Under the pieces are notes generated by a model. That model was given only the letters and a program-made list of their open reading frames with translations, was not told the DNA's origin and did no database searches. From positions 867,001 to 931,000 of the forward strand of contig JAUIRK010001055.1 of assembly GCA_030549495.1 (NCBI GenBank): a DNA stretch of 64,000 nt. The letters run 5' to 3'. Source of the stretch: Nectonema munidae (Eukaryota; Nematomorpha; Nectonematoida; Nectonematidae). Shown piece by piece: positions 36,060 through 47,900 of this stretch. The translations under genes were made by a program, and so were the position numbers. Position 1 is the first letter of the stretch, and each line of letters begins with the position of its first letter.

Positions 36060-37660
36060 CAGATATTTTTTAATGAAATTTTCTTCTACAATTTTGCCCG
36101 AAATGAGCATATTTTCTAAAACTGTATTGGTTCAGTTTCACGATAATCCTATCAATAAATGCAAAGTATTGTTGCTTAAAATCTTGTTCCGGGTTGATTG
36201 AGTTAAATGGTGCAGCGGCTCCTGTAAAGCCTTTTGGTGGTTTTTTCCCTTGGGACACTTATTGGATCTAAGCCTAGCTCATTGTTCTTTGTTATGAAAT
36301 TCTTCATCTGTTCGCCAGGCAATCCTTTGTTCTGTTGTCATTTTGACTGCTTCCAGCATACCTGTATGCATTAAAAGAAAAATTTTGTGTAAACATAGAA
36401 AATGATATACCCATTTTGATTAAGGTTTAATCTAACAAAAATAATATTAAAGTATAAGGACAGCTTACCTGACCCAACAGCAGAACGAGATTGACAAGAT
36501 CGAGTTAGCTGTTCAAGTGCAGCAATTGGCTTAATCACCATCTCTAAGCTAAGATAAGTCTTTCCTTTTTCAAAGCAAGCAATAATACCTTTTGCCTTTA
36601 CCGTTGTTTCAAACATGCCTGATGAAGCTATTTCTCCCAAACTTTCGAGAATAGTTTCATAGTTATCTATCCTTGAAAAGAGCCTAAATGAGTCAAGATA
36701 CATACGATGCGCAATGGAATTTAATGCAAGAGGTTGTTACTCTTTTGTAACAATTTTTATTGAATTTTTTTTCCATTTTTTTTTCGGAGACCGAAAAAAA
36801 AGATGGGAGATGCTGTTAAAGAAGACATGAAGAAAAGGAACCTGAAGATTGAAGATGCTGAAATGAAAGGAAGATGGAGACGTCGCTGCACATTCAAGGT
36901 CGACCTTGGCTCGCCAGGACAAAGACCTGCTCATTAGAGCGAATGGATGATGATGATGATGATGATGATGATGTTGTTACTCTTTTACTTTGGCTTGACA
37001 TTCTTTATATTGGCCCAACATGTTGGCTGCTCCATCATACGTTTAAGCTCTCAAATTAGCAATTGAAAGCGCCAGGCGAGTCATAACATCAAAAATGATC
37101 TTAAAAATTATTTCATCCGATGTACATGGTAGCTCATATCGTCCTATAAATTCTTCAAAAATATCAAGATTTTCGTCGACATAGCGAAAGCAAATGACTT
37201 CTTGCTCCACCCCAGTATAATGTCTTGTGTTCTGCAACGATGATGCCAAACGGCCTTTTTTGCAGTTTCCGCAGTAATTTTTCTTACGATCTCTTTACTG
37301 AACATTGTATCATTTCTTCTTGGATCTGTGGAGATGTAAAGTTAATTGATCTTTTGAGGTATCTGTTTAGTTCATCATTATTATCATCGCGTAAAAGGTT
37401 TAACAGATGGTGGAAGTCTCCTTCCTCAATTATGTGGCTTCGAATTGTCAGACCTTGGCGTAAAAGAGAACGCAAGAAAATTTTAAAAAAGCATTTTGAG
37501 CTGCATCTGTTGACGTCGATTGACGCCCATTCTGACCTCAATCTTATCTTGAGGTTTTAGAGAAACTGTTGCCATTGCAAATGTGTGACTTTCTGAAGGC
37601 TGGTGGCTTTCGAATTTAGATAATGCTTTAGCCAATTGAAACAAAAGCTGGCTCTTTATT
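36060..37660 (-). pseudogene. DUF4371/TTF-type hAT transposase, broken
   Basis: Minus-strand pieces lie in the order of a DUF4371 hAT transposase: LLRQGLTIRSHIIEEGDFHH and RSINFTSPQIQEEMI (37284-37541), TGVEQEVICFRYVDENLDIF with FIGRYELPCTSDEI (37043-37249), TYDGAANMLGQYKECQAK (about 37000), then YETILESLGEIASSGMFET (36371-36703) and the C-terminal PPKGFTGAAAPFNS and FKQQYFAFIDRII (36070-36258). It has several frameshifts and stops, and the long catalytic middle is reduced. A LINE tail (36747-36972) interrupts it. Terminal repeats were not located. Confidence 0.82.
36747..36972 (+). mobile_element. 5'-truncated LINE tail, 226 bp, 14-bp duplication
   Basis: Perfect 14-bp direct repeats GTTGTTACTCTTTT (36733-36746 and 36973-36986) flank the insertion. 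It ends in GCGAATGG(ATG)n, the same end as the retroposon at 8743-9230. The last codons read MKKRNLKIEDAEMKGRWRR, the usual C-terminus of this kind of LINE. It is inserted in the DUF4371 hAT transposase. Confidence 0.88.
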
Positions 37661-39124
37661 TTTGGTTATTTTTAAGACGCAGCGTTTTTCTGCTTGTGCA
37701 CAGTAGAAACAAAGCAAACGTTTTAAAGAAAGGTCGAAATGAATCCACTAGTAATCTTGATACGATTTAACTTGTAAGAATTTTTTAGCATTTCAGTCTG
37801 TCTCTTTACACTCTCCTCGCAGAGCGGATAAATTTAACCCAGCACTATTAAGGTTAAAAATAGATTAGATGTAAGGAGGTAGCAGTTGATCGGTTAAAAA
37901 GATTTCAACTCCTCCAACTGTAATTTCCAAATACGTTATAAGAATATGGTAAAAAAAATTATTTCTAATTTAGCTTATTGCTGACGCAAATGAACTAAAG
38001 TTAATGGACTGCAGTTCCTTCTTTTAGAAATTTTATTATATTTGTATCGACCTCTCATTATTATTATATAGCTGGCGCAAATGAATTGGCTGCATTTCCT
38101 TCTTCCTTCTCCATACTCTTTTTTCTCTCTCCTTTGAGGAGTGTTTTTGTGTGGAACAAAAGCCAGCCTATAGAAACTTAGAGAAGCCACTTAGGGGAAC
38201 TATTTTTCCTTAATTTGTCATGAAGAAAGTTTTCAATTATTAAACAACACTATGAAACTATTTAAGCGCCTAAAAATTTCATTTAACATGAGAGTTTTCC
38301 TTTGTGAATGATGAAGCGACAGATATGAAGCAACATTTGATATACTCTAATAATAATTTGTACAAGTGTATCCTATGAAGAACATTAGCACTTGATCATA
38401 TATTTTGGAACACATAATAAAATGGATAACCTAGATCAATTTTGATTTGCTAAAGCTCATTGAAGTAACCAAAGACGAACGTTTGAAGACGAGAAGTTTG
38501 TTGCATTGCTCCACGAACACATCGGTATTGATCATAAAGTAGTCAACTTCATTGCATTACGTGCAAATTCACCGAATTTCAAGGACATCTTGAAGAAATA
38601 TGAATTTCCAAGCGGAAAGTTTAAAAACATCTTTAATTACGAAATTTCTTGTCATCAACAAATGTTTAACCTGATGTGGATAAGTTTAACAAATTGCATT
38701 AAATTTGCCATTTCTGACTGCATTTCGTTTGGCAATAAAAATTAATGTTAGTTAAATTATATTTAATTCCTTTTTTCTTTTTAACCTTCAGATCAAGGCC
38801 GCTTTTTAGATAGAGTTGTGATATGGATTAAAGAAAGTTTATTTTCATTTAATTTAAAGCATTGTCCTCCTTTGAGACATTGCATAACTGCTGTTTGGTC
38901 TTCTTTCTCTCTAAAACGTTGTCTACCACTCGTATGATCGTAACACTTCTCAAATAATACATATAACATTACTTTAGCATATTTTTTTTAATATTCCTTG
39001 GTAATCTTGACGCATTGATTTTTTAGAAACTGTTATTTGTCGAAGCAATTCTTTCAAAGCCACTGCTAAAAATTCATTCCATTCTCTCTCGGCATTCAAG
39101 AGATCCAAAAAATTTCAAGCTTGA
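37661..39124. other. Between the hAT remnant and TAF11, no gene established
   Basis: No supported gene. A short local duplication is visible: a block containing GACGCAAATGAACT near 37982 and GGCGCAAATGAATT near 38073, each followed by CTTCCTTCTT-like sequence. An 80-codon frame at 38506-38745 (beginning MLHEHIGIDHKVVNFIALRA) is unassigned; it could be a transposase scrap. Confidence 0.45.
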
Positions 39125-39532
39125 ATGAATGCAATAAATGAAAGAAAAGATCTGGACGATGAAGAAAATAAAATGAAGGTAAAGAAGTTATTTTGCCTCA
39201 CTGAAACTGAATTCTTTATTTTTTATCAGGTTTTGGTTGCTAATTTAACGGAAGCACAACTGAATCAGTATGAAGTTTATAGGAGATCTGCATTTCCCAA
39301 ATCAGCTGTTCGTCGATTGATGCAATCAATTGCGGGGAAAGCAATTTCGCATAACGTAGTCATCTCTATGTCCGGGATAGCAAAGGTTTTCGTTGGGGAT
39401 ATCGTGGAAAGAGCTCTTGATGTTAAAGAAAGGATGGGAGAGAGTGGACCTTTAAAGCCGAAGCACATAAGAGAAGCCGTTATACAGCTTAATATGACTC
39501 AGATTAAAAAAGAAAGTATATTCAATTGCTAG
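39125..39532 (+). CDS. TAF11: TAF11, TFIID histone-fold subunit (two exons)
   Basis: TAF11 pairs with TAF13 in TFIID and contacts TFIIA and TBP at the core promoter. Exons 39125-39178 and 39230-39532 join across a 51-nt intron (GTAAAG to TTATCAG), giving 118 residues. The splice places ENKMK next to [15 protein letters not shown], matching the human EKMQ-LVSSFSEEQLNRYE order. The histone fold follows: [60 protein letters not shown] and EAVIQLN. An in-frame TGA directly before the ATG fixes the start. The human protein has 211 residues; the acidic disordered N-terminus is nearly absent here. The intron has no stop in frame, so unspliced RNA would encode 17 extra residues. Confidence 0.95.
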   Translation: MNAINERKDLDDEENKMKVKKLFCLTETEFFIFYQVLVANLTEAQLNQYEVYRRSAFPKSAVRRLMQSIAGKAISHNVVISMSGIAKVFVGDIVERALDVKERMGESGPLKPKHIREAVIQLNMTQIKKESIFNC

Positions 39533-39638
39533 CCCATATTGTAAGGATGATTCAAATTGCGATGTCCTTTGTTCCTGGAATGTGTAAAATTTGATAGAGA
39601 ATTAGTTTTCATCAACCTGCTACTCTATTTCAAAATTC

Positions 39639-39644
39639 AATAAA
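39639..39644 (+). terminator. Poly(A) signal of TAF11
   Basis: AATAAA lies about 107 nt after the TAF11 stop codon. Confidence 0.65.
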
Positions 39645-40779
39645 AAGACTTTATTCAAATTCATCTGATTCTATTTTATTATCCAATCAAATGAAGCCAA
39701 CGATTGTCTTTACTTACACATTATATCAATCATATTCGTCAACAATTCTGGGTTGAGGTTTATTTTCAATTTGGATTTATTGTTTTCTCAAATCCGATGC
39801 TCTTTAGGTCGACAATTAGTCTGTGCCAGCATGAAATACTCGAGATCTATTTTTATTTTATATAAGCATTTACTGAGTCATTTCTTTTTTAGTTTTCATT
39901 GGTCTAGTTTTGCTTTTATATTCACTTTCATTTTGTTATTCGGCGTACAAAAGCATAATCAAAAATTAGATAAAAATAAAAAAACAATAAAAAGGCATTT
40001 TACTTGCCAAGAAGAGACTTTAACACAATTTACAATCAAATCAAACTTTTTTGGTAACAAAATTCAATATATTAGGATGTAGTATAATTGATATTCTGTA
40101 GAGTAAAAAATAATGTAAAAAATTGAAATTAATATTAATATGCAGTAAAAATACAATATGAGTTTCTTGAGGTAGTAAGAGAGCGAGATGTATTGAAAGA
40201 TCATGGATTAGTATTAATTTAATGGGAAAATAAAAAATTTTGAATCAGAAAAGGAAGTGATAGATCTTATTGATTCGGTAAGCTTATTGAAAGTAATTGA
40301 AGAAAATGAAGCATATCTTTTCTTGAAGGTGAAATTTTTAGTACGTATAGCTGCAATATTATAAAATTTTTATCTTCAGAGATTTGTTGGGATTAAGTAA
40401 TTGAGATCTTTAAAACTTTGATTAGGGATTTATATTCGAGAAATTGACCCCTGGGATGTTGTTGTTGGCCTTCACTGGCAGATATCTCGTTATCACCATA
40501 CCAGTGGCCACCAAACCGCTTTGGTTGGGATCAGAAGATGTGTGTGTGTATAACATCGTCTTTCCGAATGAGGTAAAACAAATTTTATATCTAGCAAAAT
40601 ATCAACAGAAATTTGAACCTTGCCTCTTTATTCATTAGTATGTGGAATAGAAACCACCGTAGTATACAGGTTAGAGATGACAAACAAGTTGTCTACTCTC
40701 GTTCAACCTTATATAGGTTAGAAGAATATTTCATTACATAATAGATAAGATGGTATTGGTTTAGAAAATGGCAGAATAA
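39645..40779. other. Between TAF11 and a LINE, no gene established
   Basis: Mostly AT-rich. A GC-richer island at about 40440-40572 has an open frame (TPGMLLLAFTGRYLVITIPV...) ending at a possible donor GAG|GTAAAA, but I cannot match it to a family. Confidence 0.4.
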
Positions 40780-41990
40780 TAAAAGAAAAGGTTTATATGG
40801 AAAAAGAAGCCAGGAAACATGCTAGAAATGAGAGATGGAAAGATCTTATAAGAGAGATTGAAAGTCAGAAAGATGAAAAAAAAATTTTTAATTGCTAAAC
40901 AGAGAAAGTATGATAGGAAATGAAGAATTAAGAGCTAAAAATGAAGATGGTTCAGTAGCAAAGAACGCAGATGAGGTGATCAAAAGATGGAAAACATATT
41001 TTGAAAAATTTTTGAATGTTGAAAATGAATGTAGTTTTAAAGATGAAGGTTGTATGGTAGAAGGACTATAGAGAGTTTTCAGATAGAAGAAATTAGAAAT
41101 GCAATTGGACGAACTAAAATTGGTTTAAGGCTTGGGTGGAAATGTTGGAGACAAATGGCTTGAAAGTAAATAAAAATAAAACAAAAGTAATGATTTCACG
41201 AAAAAGTAATGTTTGTAAAGATAAAATTTGTGGAAAATGGCCATGCGTTGTGTGCGGTAAGAGAGTTGCTTCAACTTCAATATATTGTAAAGAATGTAAT
41301 AAATGAGTTCTCAGAAGATGTAGTAATATTGCGAAAAAAATATTGGTTGAAACTAGCTTCAGAAAGGGGTTTCAGTGAGGAAAGAAAAAACATTTTTGAA
41401 ATCGAAAATAACAGATTTGAAATTGTGAAAATTTTGTTTACCTTGGAGATACTGTTAAAGAGGATGGAACGTAATATTACAGCAAGTAGAAGAATAAGAA
41501 GCGTTTGGATCAAATTCAATGAGCTGTGTGGAATCTTATAAGCAAATGATATACCAGAAAAGTTAAAAAGAAGAATTTATAAAGCATGTGTTAGACCGAT
41601 ATTGTTGTTGCAAGTGAAACCTGTGCTTTAAACAAATTTGATGAAAACAGACGAGTAAACTATAAAAATATAAAACTATTGAAATGATTATTTGTAGGAA
41701 TCGACTAAAATGGAAGAGTCATTTGGAAAAGAAGAATGAAGAAGAATGGGTAAAGATGGTGATGTACCTTGATGTTGAAGGAAAAACTAAACATAGGAGC
41801 CCAAGCATCACATGAAATTATGTGGCTGAAAGAGATTTGAAGAAGTACAATATTAATATTGAAAAGGCTAAAGATGGAAAAAGGAATTGAAAAATAAAAT
41901 ATGATGAAAAATCAACCTATAATTCATATGTCAAGAGGAAGGAATTTTCCTTTGAAAAATAAATGGAAAGAAGATAATAGAGAAGAGTTT
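40780..41990 (+). mobile_element. Degraded LINE with a zinc-finger segment after the RT
   Basis: Plus-strand pieces in LINE order: NEELRAKNEDGSVAKNADEV and KRWKTYFEKFLNVENE (pre-RT linker), then after a large deletion AWVEMLETNGLKVNKNKTKV, a zinc-finger-like segment GKWPCVVCGKRVASTSIYCK, KNFVYLGDTVKEDG-like residues, RRIYKACVRPILL and RNRLKWKSHLEKKN. This is the LINE type with a CxxC...CxxC finger after the RT, common in invertebrates. The reverse transcriptase core is gone and frameshifts abound. The exact ends are not defined. Confidence 0.75.
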
Positions 41991-42019
41991 TCTAAAACAC
42001 AGGAAAAATATTTCTTCAA

Positions 42020-42041
42020 TGTGTGTGTGTGTGTGTGTGTG
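42020..42041. repeat. GT microsatellite
   Basis: Eleven consecutive GT units directly follow the degraded LINE. Confidence 0.9.
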
Positions 42042-43000
42042 CGGGCGTGTGTTTGAGAACCGAAAACTAAAATTATTTTATAAAAATCTACAAACAAATT
42101 TAGGTTATTGTAGGAGAATGGTTTATAATGAAAAAAAGAATATAATTCATGCGGTTGATTATAGAGAAAAATGTATTAACACCTTTTTTGATCTTTTTCC
42201 CTTCTCATTTTTTTCTTCAGTGAACACATCCATAAGCGCAATCCAAAATCCTTCTTTTTGGAGGAATCAAAGTGTAACTGCTTTCACTGTGATTCAGATT
42301 TTCTATACCATACTGAAAACAATGAATACTTGTTATTGTGCTTATTTTGTGACATTTTATTACCTAGAAATAACATTTTAGTTGAGCAGTTTGGGGGATA
42401 ATAATAAAATTCAGCATAAATGTATTTTAAATATTTTTTGAGGCTTTCAACTTTTTAAGCAGTAAACAATAATCCTCGCAAATAAAATGGCAAAAAAATG
42501 TGTGCCCCTATTTTTAATCGTATACATGAACTGACTTAATTTTTTCAAACTTGAAAGTATTTGTTTAAAATTGAAATCTCAATTAAAGAAACATGTATAG
42601 TTTAAAATATTATGCTTGGGGGGTTTTTTGAATCGAGAATAGAAATATTAGGTAGGTAGGTAGAGAGATTTCGAAGCACTTTCCGAAATTAATCGATATG
42701 CTTGTAGGACTATTTGACTGGAGTAAAGAATTAGTATAGAGGCAGTTTAAGAAAAAGCGCTTCTAGGGAATTAATTAATGTCTTTAACTTACAAAAAATG
42801 ATTGGGTATGAAATGACATCAAGTAAAGAGGTTGGAGTAGGTAATTCGATTTTTTAAACTAGACGTTTTCGATGAGATGTTTTCCATTATATTTTTTCGA
42901 TATATTTTCCTAATTTTTTTAACACTTATATACAACAAAAGATTGAAAAAAAATTGCTGAATTGATTGCGTTTCCTGACCTTTAATTAACCTTTTAATAG
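42042..43000. other. AT-rich intergenic DNA
   Basis: No gene or repeat end was recognised. The 120-codon frame starting at 42019 begins inside the GT microsatellite and has no recognisable domain. Confidence 0.55.
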
Positions 43001-43009
43001 TTAAAAAGT

Positions 43010-45215
43010 TTAAAAGTTAAGCTGAGTCTTTTAATTCTCATTTTGCACTTCCTGAACCTGATGTTTCTTCCAATAGTTTTCTTACTTACTTAAGATCTAC
43101 TGAATGTACGTTTAGTTTTTCAAAATTTTCAGCTGAAGATATTTTTAATGTTATTTTTGAACTCAAAAGTAATAATTCGAAGGACTTTTTTGGTATTTCA
43201 ATCGATATTTTGAAATCTATCTTTCCTTTTATTTCCAGAGTTCTTCTAATAGGTTTTAACGCCTGCCTGGAATTTAACGTTTTTCCTGATATCTTCAAAA
43301 TTTCTAAAATTGTACCTATTTTTAAAAAAGGTAATAGATTATTAGTGAATAACTATAGGCCAATATCTTTAATACCTTCTATTGGCAAAGTGTTTGAAAA
43401 GCTTCTATATAAACAGATATATAGTTATTTTTTCTCTAATAACCTTATAGATTCAAATCAATTTGGTTTTCGACATAGTCATTCCACCCAACTTTTGCAT
43501 TCAGTTTTCCTCAATGATATTTATAGTTGTATCGATAATGGTACAAATGTTGCTGCGTTGTTTATTGATTTAACGAGAGCCTTTGACTCAATATCGCATT
43601 CAATACTCACTGAAAAATTAAAAATATATGGCTTTTCTTCTACTGCAATATCTCTAATTACCAGTTATTTTTCAAATAGATTTCAATGTACTTTTATTAA
43701 TGATGCTTATTCAGGCTTGCTAAAAATTCTGTGTGGTGTTCCTCAAGGCTCTATCTTGGGTCCCCTTCTCTTTTTAATTTATATTAATGATATCTTCCGT
43801 ATAAATTTGTTTACCAGCATGTATCTTTATGCTGATGATATTATCTCCATACTAGTTTCTCTAGATGATCCTAACTTAGGTAATAATATCTCTGCTTTAT
43901 GTAAATGGTTTGAATATAACTGCTTTGAAATTAATCTCAACAAATGCAAAGCAATCTCTTTTTCTCAATCGCTTAATTACAACCTATCTAACATTGGTTT
44001 TGAGTTTGTAAATGAATATAATTTTCTTGGCATTTTAATTGATAGAAGACTTAATTGGAAAGCTCATTGTAAATACGTTTTAGCTAAGTTGAACTCTGTT
44101 ACTGGCGTTATTCGCCAATATAAAACTCTCATTCCTATTGTTGTTGTTGTTGTTGTTTTATTTGACACAGCTTGTAAAATGCAAGGATTTCGAAAGCTGG
44201 CATGAGGCTTTTACAAATTTAAGATGATTAATCACAGTTTTTGTGAATTTGTTTTTTTAGCATTGGGAGCCTTGGGGATCGAACCCCTGACCTTCAACTG
44301 TTAAGCTGAGAGGTACACCCTAACAACCATGAGGCTCTCTCATTCCTATTAATACCAAATTGTTACTCTATAAAACGTTATTTTTGCCTCATTTATTGTA
44401 CAGTGTTATTAATTGGGGCCATGCTGTTAATGATGCTTTTTATCTATCTCAAAAGAAAATTCTTAGAATAGTTTTTAACAAGCCTTACCTTTCTCATACT
44501 AACATGCTTTTTTTCCAAAATAATCTTTTGAAATTTAATGATTTGTATAAACTTCGTTTAGCAATTTTTCTTTTTCATGCTTTGAACGATAATCTACCTC
44601 CCTTATTTTCATCCTGGTTTCGATTTAATTCCGATAGAGAAAATTTTTTTTTGAGGAATAGTAACCATCTTTTCGTTCCGAGATACAATTTCCATAAATC
44701 GCATGGTTGTCTAAGATTCAGGGCTTGTAAGTTCTGGAATCACTTTCTTTGTATTCATTTTCAACAATTTACCCATATTCAGTCTTGTAAATATTTTCTT
44801 AGAAAGTTTTTTATTCAATATTATGATTATACATGTTCTAATGTGAACTGCTATGTTTGTCTAAACTTCCATCAACTTTAATTTAATTTTTTTTTTTTAG
44901 TAACGTGCGTGTCTTCCTTCTTATATTTGTCTTTTTTTCATTTATTTTTATTCTGTGCTAATTTAGGTTTATTCTTATCATTTTTTTTTTTACATGCTTA
45001 ATTTCGATTCTTACTTTCACCTCTTTATATTGATTCATTATATTTTAATTAATGAGTGCTTGAGAATGATGTCTTTGTAACCTTTTTTATGTGTTTAATT
45101 TATTTTTTTTTCCGCTCCTTATTTTCCTCATATACGTTATATAACTTTACATCACACAGCGGCTTTAGCCTTCGGTGCAATTGTTATATAAATATTTATT
45201 TATTCCTAATGGTTG
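43010..45215 (+). mobile_element. Jockey-type LINE, 5'-truncated, RT open apart from a SINE insertion
   Basis: After the stop at 43018-43020 the frame is open through the reverse transcriptase: FGISIDILKSI, KISKIVPIFKKGN, NNYRPISLIPSIGKVFEKLL, NQFGFRHSHSTQLLH, AALFIDLTRAFDSISHSIL, CGVPQGSILGPLLFLIYIND and the catalytic MYLYADDI. A SINE at 44140-44336 interrupts it; leaving out the SINE and one target repeat, the frame continues from IPI at 44139 into NTKLLLYKTLFLPHLLYSVI at 44351 and stops at 44881. About 330 nt of AT-rich 3' UTR follow to CTTTAGCCTTCGGTGCAATT and an ATTTATTT end. Endonuclease and ORF1 are absent. The lack of stops implies a young copy. Confidence 0.9.
44140..44336 (-). mobile_element. 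tRNA-derived SINE, 197 bp, inside the LINE
   Basis: On the minus strand it begins GAGCCTCATGGTTGTTAGGG with an A box (TGGTTGTTAGGG), followed by a perfect B box GGTTCGATCCC about 40 nt later. GAGCCT pairs with AGGCTC as a tRNA-like acceptor stem (44265-44336). An unrelated body and an (AAC)n tail follow, read as TTGTTG on the plus strand. Perfect 14-bp duplications CTCTCATTCCTATT lie at 44126-44139 and 44337-44350. It is a retroposed tRNA-like sequence, not a functional tRNA gene, because it has an AAC tail and an incomplete cloverleaf. Confidence 0.92.
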
Positions 45216-45393
45216 CTCTTTATTACAAACAATATTCATTCATCGCTAATATTTTTTTTTCCCGATTTCAAATAAATTCTTCTTCTTCTTCTTCTAACTC
45301 ATTTTATTTTTTTACATTCCTTTTTCATTTTGTTATATTTTTATCTTTCATTGTGTTAGTAAGAGCTACCTTTACTTTAATTTTATTTGTATC

Positions 45394-45990
45394 GTAGATT
45401 GTCCAACTGCTAAACGTGCTAAGCCGAATGATGCTATTTATAATAGTGATTTGGTTACAACCTTAAAAAGTATAGAGGGTCTAGGCGAGTATTGTTAAGG
45501 ATATCTTATCAGATGTGAAAGATGTTTTCATAGACAAAATGTCTTTATTATTATCGAATTATAAAGCACTCGAAAAACCAGATAAATGTGTCAAAACTTA
45601 TTCCAATATAGTTAGTAAAAGAGAGGGACGGCTGAAAGTGTTGATCATATAGTTAATTCTATTAATATCAAAACTAACATTGTCAAGCCTAACAAAGCAA
45701 AAATTATCGAGTTGAAAAAAGACATTGTTTCTAAGATTAATCCCAAAGAAAACAATCTACAAGTATTAGATATAAAAGTAAAGAATGATGGAACAGTTTC
45801 CATTAAAGTTGATAATAATAATAAGGAACAAAATACTATAATCAATGCTATTAAAAATAGTTTTGATATTGTTCCCAAGAAAAGATTAAAACCTAGGTTT
45901 TTTATCAAAGGTATTTCAAAAGATTGGGTAAGACATTTCTTTCGGACAATTTTTAATATATGTAGATAATTTTGCAATTTATCTTGAATG
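45394..45990 (+). mobile_element. LINE ORF1 (gag-like) fragment
   Basis: A plus-strand fragment shows NTNIVKP-like and KNDGTVSIKVDNN-like segments followed by KKRLKPRFFIKGIS, the arrangement of the ORF1 protein of Jockey- and I-type elements just before the zinc knuckles. The frame 45712-45969 is the longest open part; upstream, KALEKPDKCVKTYSNIVSKR (near 45560) is in another frame. It is not continuous with the LINE ending near 45215. Confidence 0.6.
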
Positions 45991-46369
45991 AGGTTCAATA
46001 TTTGAAAATATACAATTTATCTGAATATATTTGAAGCAGCGTATTAAATCCTTCACAACTTCCCAAGTAATTTTCTAGATAATATAATTCTAAATTAAAT
46101 TAGAATTTTTCCATTTTTTACGTTTTTAAATTATTTATTTAAATTTGAAATTTAGACGTTTTTAAAATTTTGAAATTCAATAATGTATTTATATAATAGT
46201 TATGGGTTATATAATATATATTTGAGTTATGGCATCGTCAAAAATTGTGATTCAGGAATGTAAATTTATATTTTTGTTTTTGACATTTAAACTTAAAACA
46301 AAGACATTTTTGAATTAGCGCAAAAAACTAAGTTGATATGTCTAATATTTAGCATACGCAAAAATTTTT

Positions 46370-47900
46370 TTTCAAATATACAGTACTGGCAAAATTTTAG
46401 GTATATAGAAAATTTCTATGTTGAAATTTTGAGCTAAAATATCTCGAGAAGTACAAATCGTGTTTAATAACAGGTTTTTTTGGAAGCAGGAGAGAATAAA
46501 AGGAGGATCAGATTTCTTGTTGTGTCTAGTTAGAACATTGATTGTTTTCCAATGATTTTTTGGGTTTCTGAATTGAATCGAATCCAAGAGTTCTTTTTAT
46601 CTTTTTTTATTGAAGCTTTGGAAGAGAGCAAAGAACTTTGATATTCGTGCAGAGAATTAGGTGTCCTACGTTTTCTAAAATACCTAAGGCATCTCGAGTT
46701 GAGTGTTTTAAAAGAGTAAGTTCAGAATTCCAAAAAAAATGTTTTTCTACAAGACGTGGTGTTCTTAGGAGTTGAAAGTAAAATGCTAGAAGAAATGGAA
46801 TTGTTCAGATAAAGAGCTAATGAATCCAACTCTGACATTGAAGATATGGAAGAAGGAATTTGAAGCAGATTACTCTTGATGTTTCTGAGGAATGAAAGCC
46901 AATGAAGATGGTTTTTAGACACAAGAGTTGTGGAACAAGATATTGGAGATGAATCAATTTGAAATGTGATGATCAGATGCAGATGGATTATCAGAAATAG
47001 TCCAAGTTAGTATGTAATCAAGGGGAAATTCTGAGGTCGATGGGAAAGGAAGAGATAGAACCATTGATTGTCTTGAGAAAAGTAGGCTATGAAAAGTCTG
47101 CTATGAATAATTCTTGTGATAAAAGGAAAGATTGTAGGTTTGACACTATGATTTTCTTTAGTATCACAAAGGAGAAGCATGTGTCAAAAGAGATAATATG
47201 GTGATAGGATAAAGAAATATAAAATTTCGCCTTTGTATGTGAGATGAAAAAAGAGCTGGCTGAGTGGTGAGATGGAGGACAATATAAAGAACAGACGAGG
47301 ATAGGGTTTGAATGAATAATAACAAAGTAAACATTTTTTGGTGAAAGTGGGGTGTGGGAGATTGAAGATTTTATGATGATGCAAGCGCAGTAGAAAGAGA
47401 TAGGGTTTAAATAGAGAGCTGAATAGTTAGTTAGGTGGGGAAGAAGGAAGAGATGAGTTTTAAATATAAGGTTCGTTCATAGAAATTTGAAAAAAGAATA
47501 TTAGAATGGTTGAACCAGGAGATAGATGAATGGTTGAAGTTTATATGTAAAAAAAATTTAGCATTTCAAGAAATTGAGAAGAGGATTGTGATTATATTGG
47601 AGATTGTCCTCTAAGCGAAGAAGAAAGGAACAGGAATTGGAAAGCGAAGAGTGATTATGGGAACAACTGAGGCAATTTGTTTTTGTTGGGTCAATCTTTA
47701 AGATGCAGTTAGGGATTGCGTGGCCTCTGTTGCCACAGTTAGGAGATGACGATTTGCAGAATTTAGAGGTGTGACCAAATTTCAGACAATTTGAGCATTG
47801 ATGAATTCTGGGAGATGAGACTTTAGCTTACAAGATCGTATAGTTGAGAATAATCCTGGGATCGATATAACCGTTTTTTCAAAAGCAATTTTATTTTGAA
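46370..47900 (-). mobile_element. Jockey-type LINE 5' part (ORF1 zinc knuckles, endonuclease), degraded
   Basis: Reading the minus strand from 47900 downward: zinc-knuckle remains CLKFGHTSKFCKSSSPNC, RGHAIPNC and CLSCSHNHSSLSNSC (47600-47790), endonuclease remains such as LVCSLYCPPSHHSASSF (47230-47310) and the end motif SDHHISFQIDSS (near 46960), then the linker to the RT (LDSIQFRNPKNHWKTINVL, 46510-46587). The RT itself is absent. It has many stops and frameshifts. It is opposite in strand to the neighbouring LINE pieces. Confidence 0.7.

Noticed and set aside
44265-44336. Possible functional tRNA gene on the minus strand
   Set aside because: It has A and B boxes, but it is the head of a SINE with an AAC tail and a target duplication, and its anticodon arm does not fold cleanly.
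45056-45397. 113-codon phenylalanine-rich plus-strand frame
   Set aside because: It lies across the LINE 3' UTR end and a CTT microsatellite; composition follows the AT-rich DNA.
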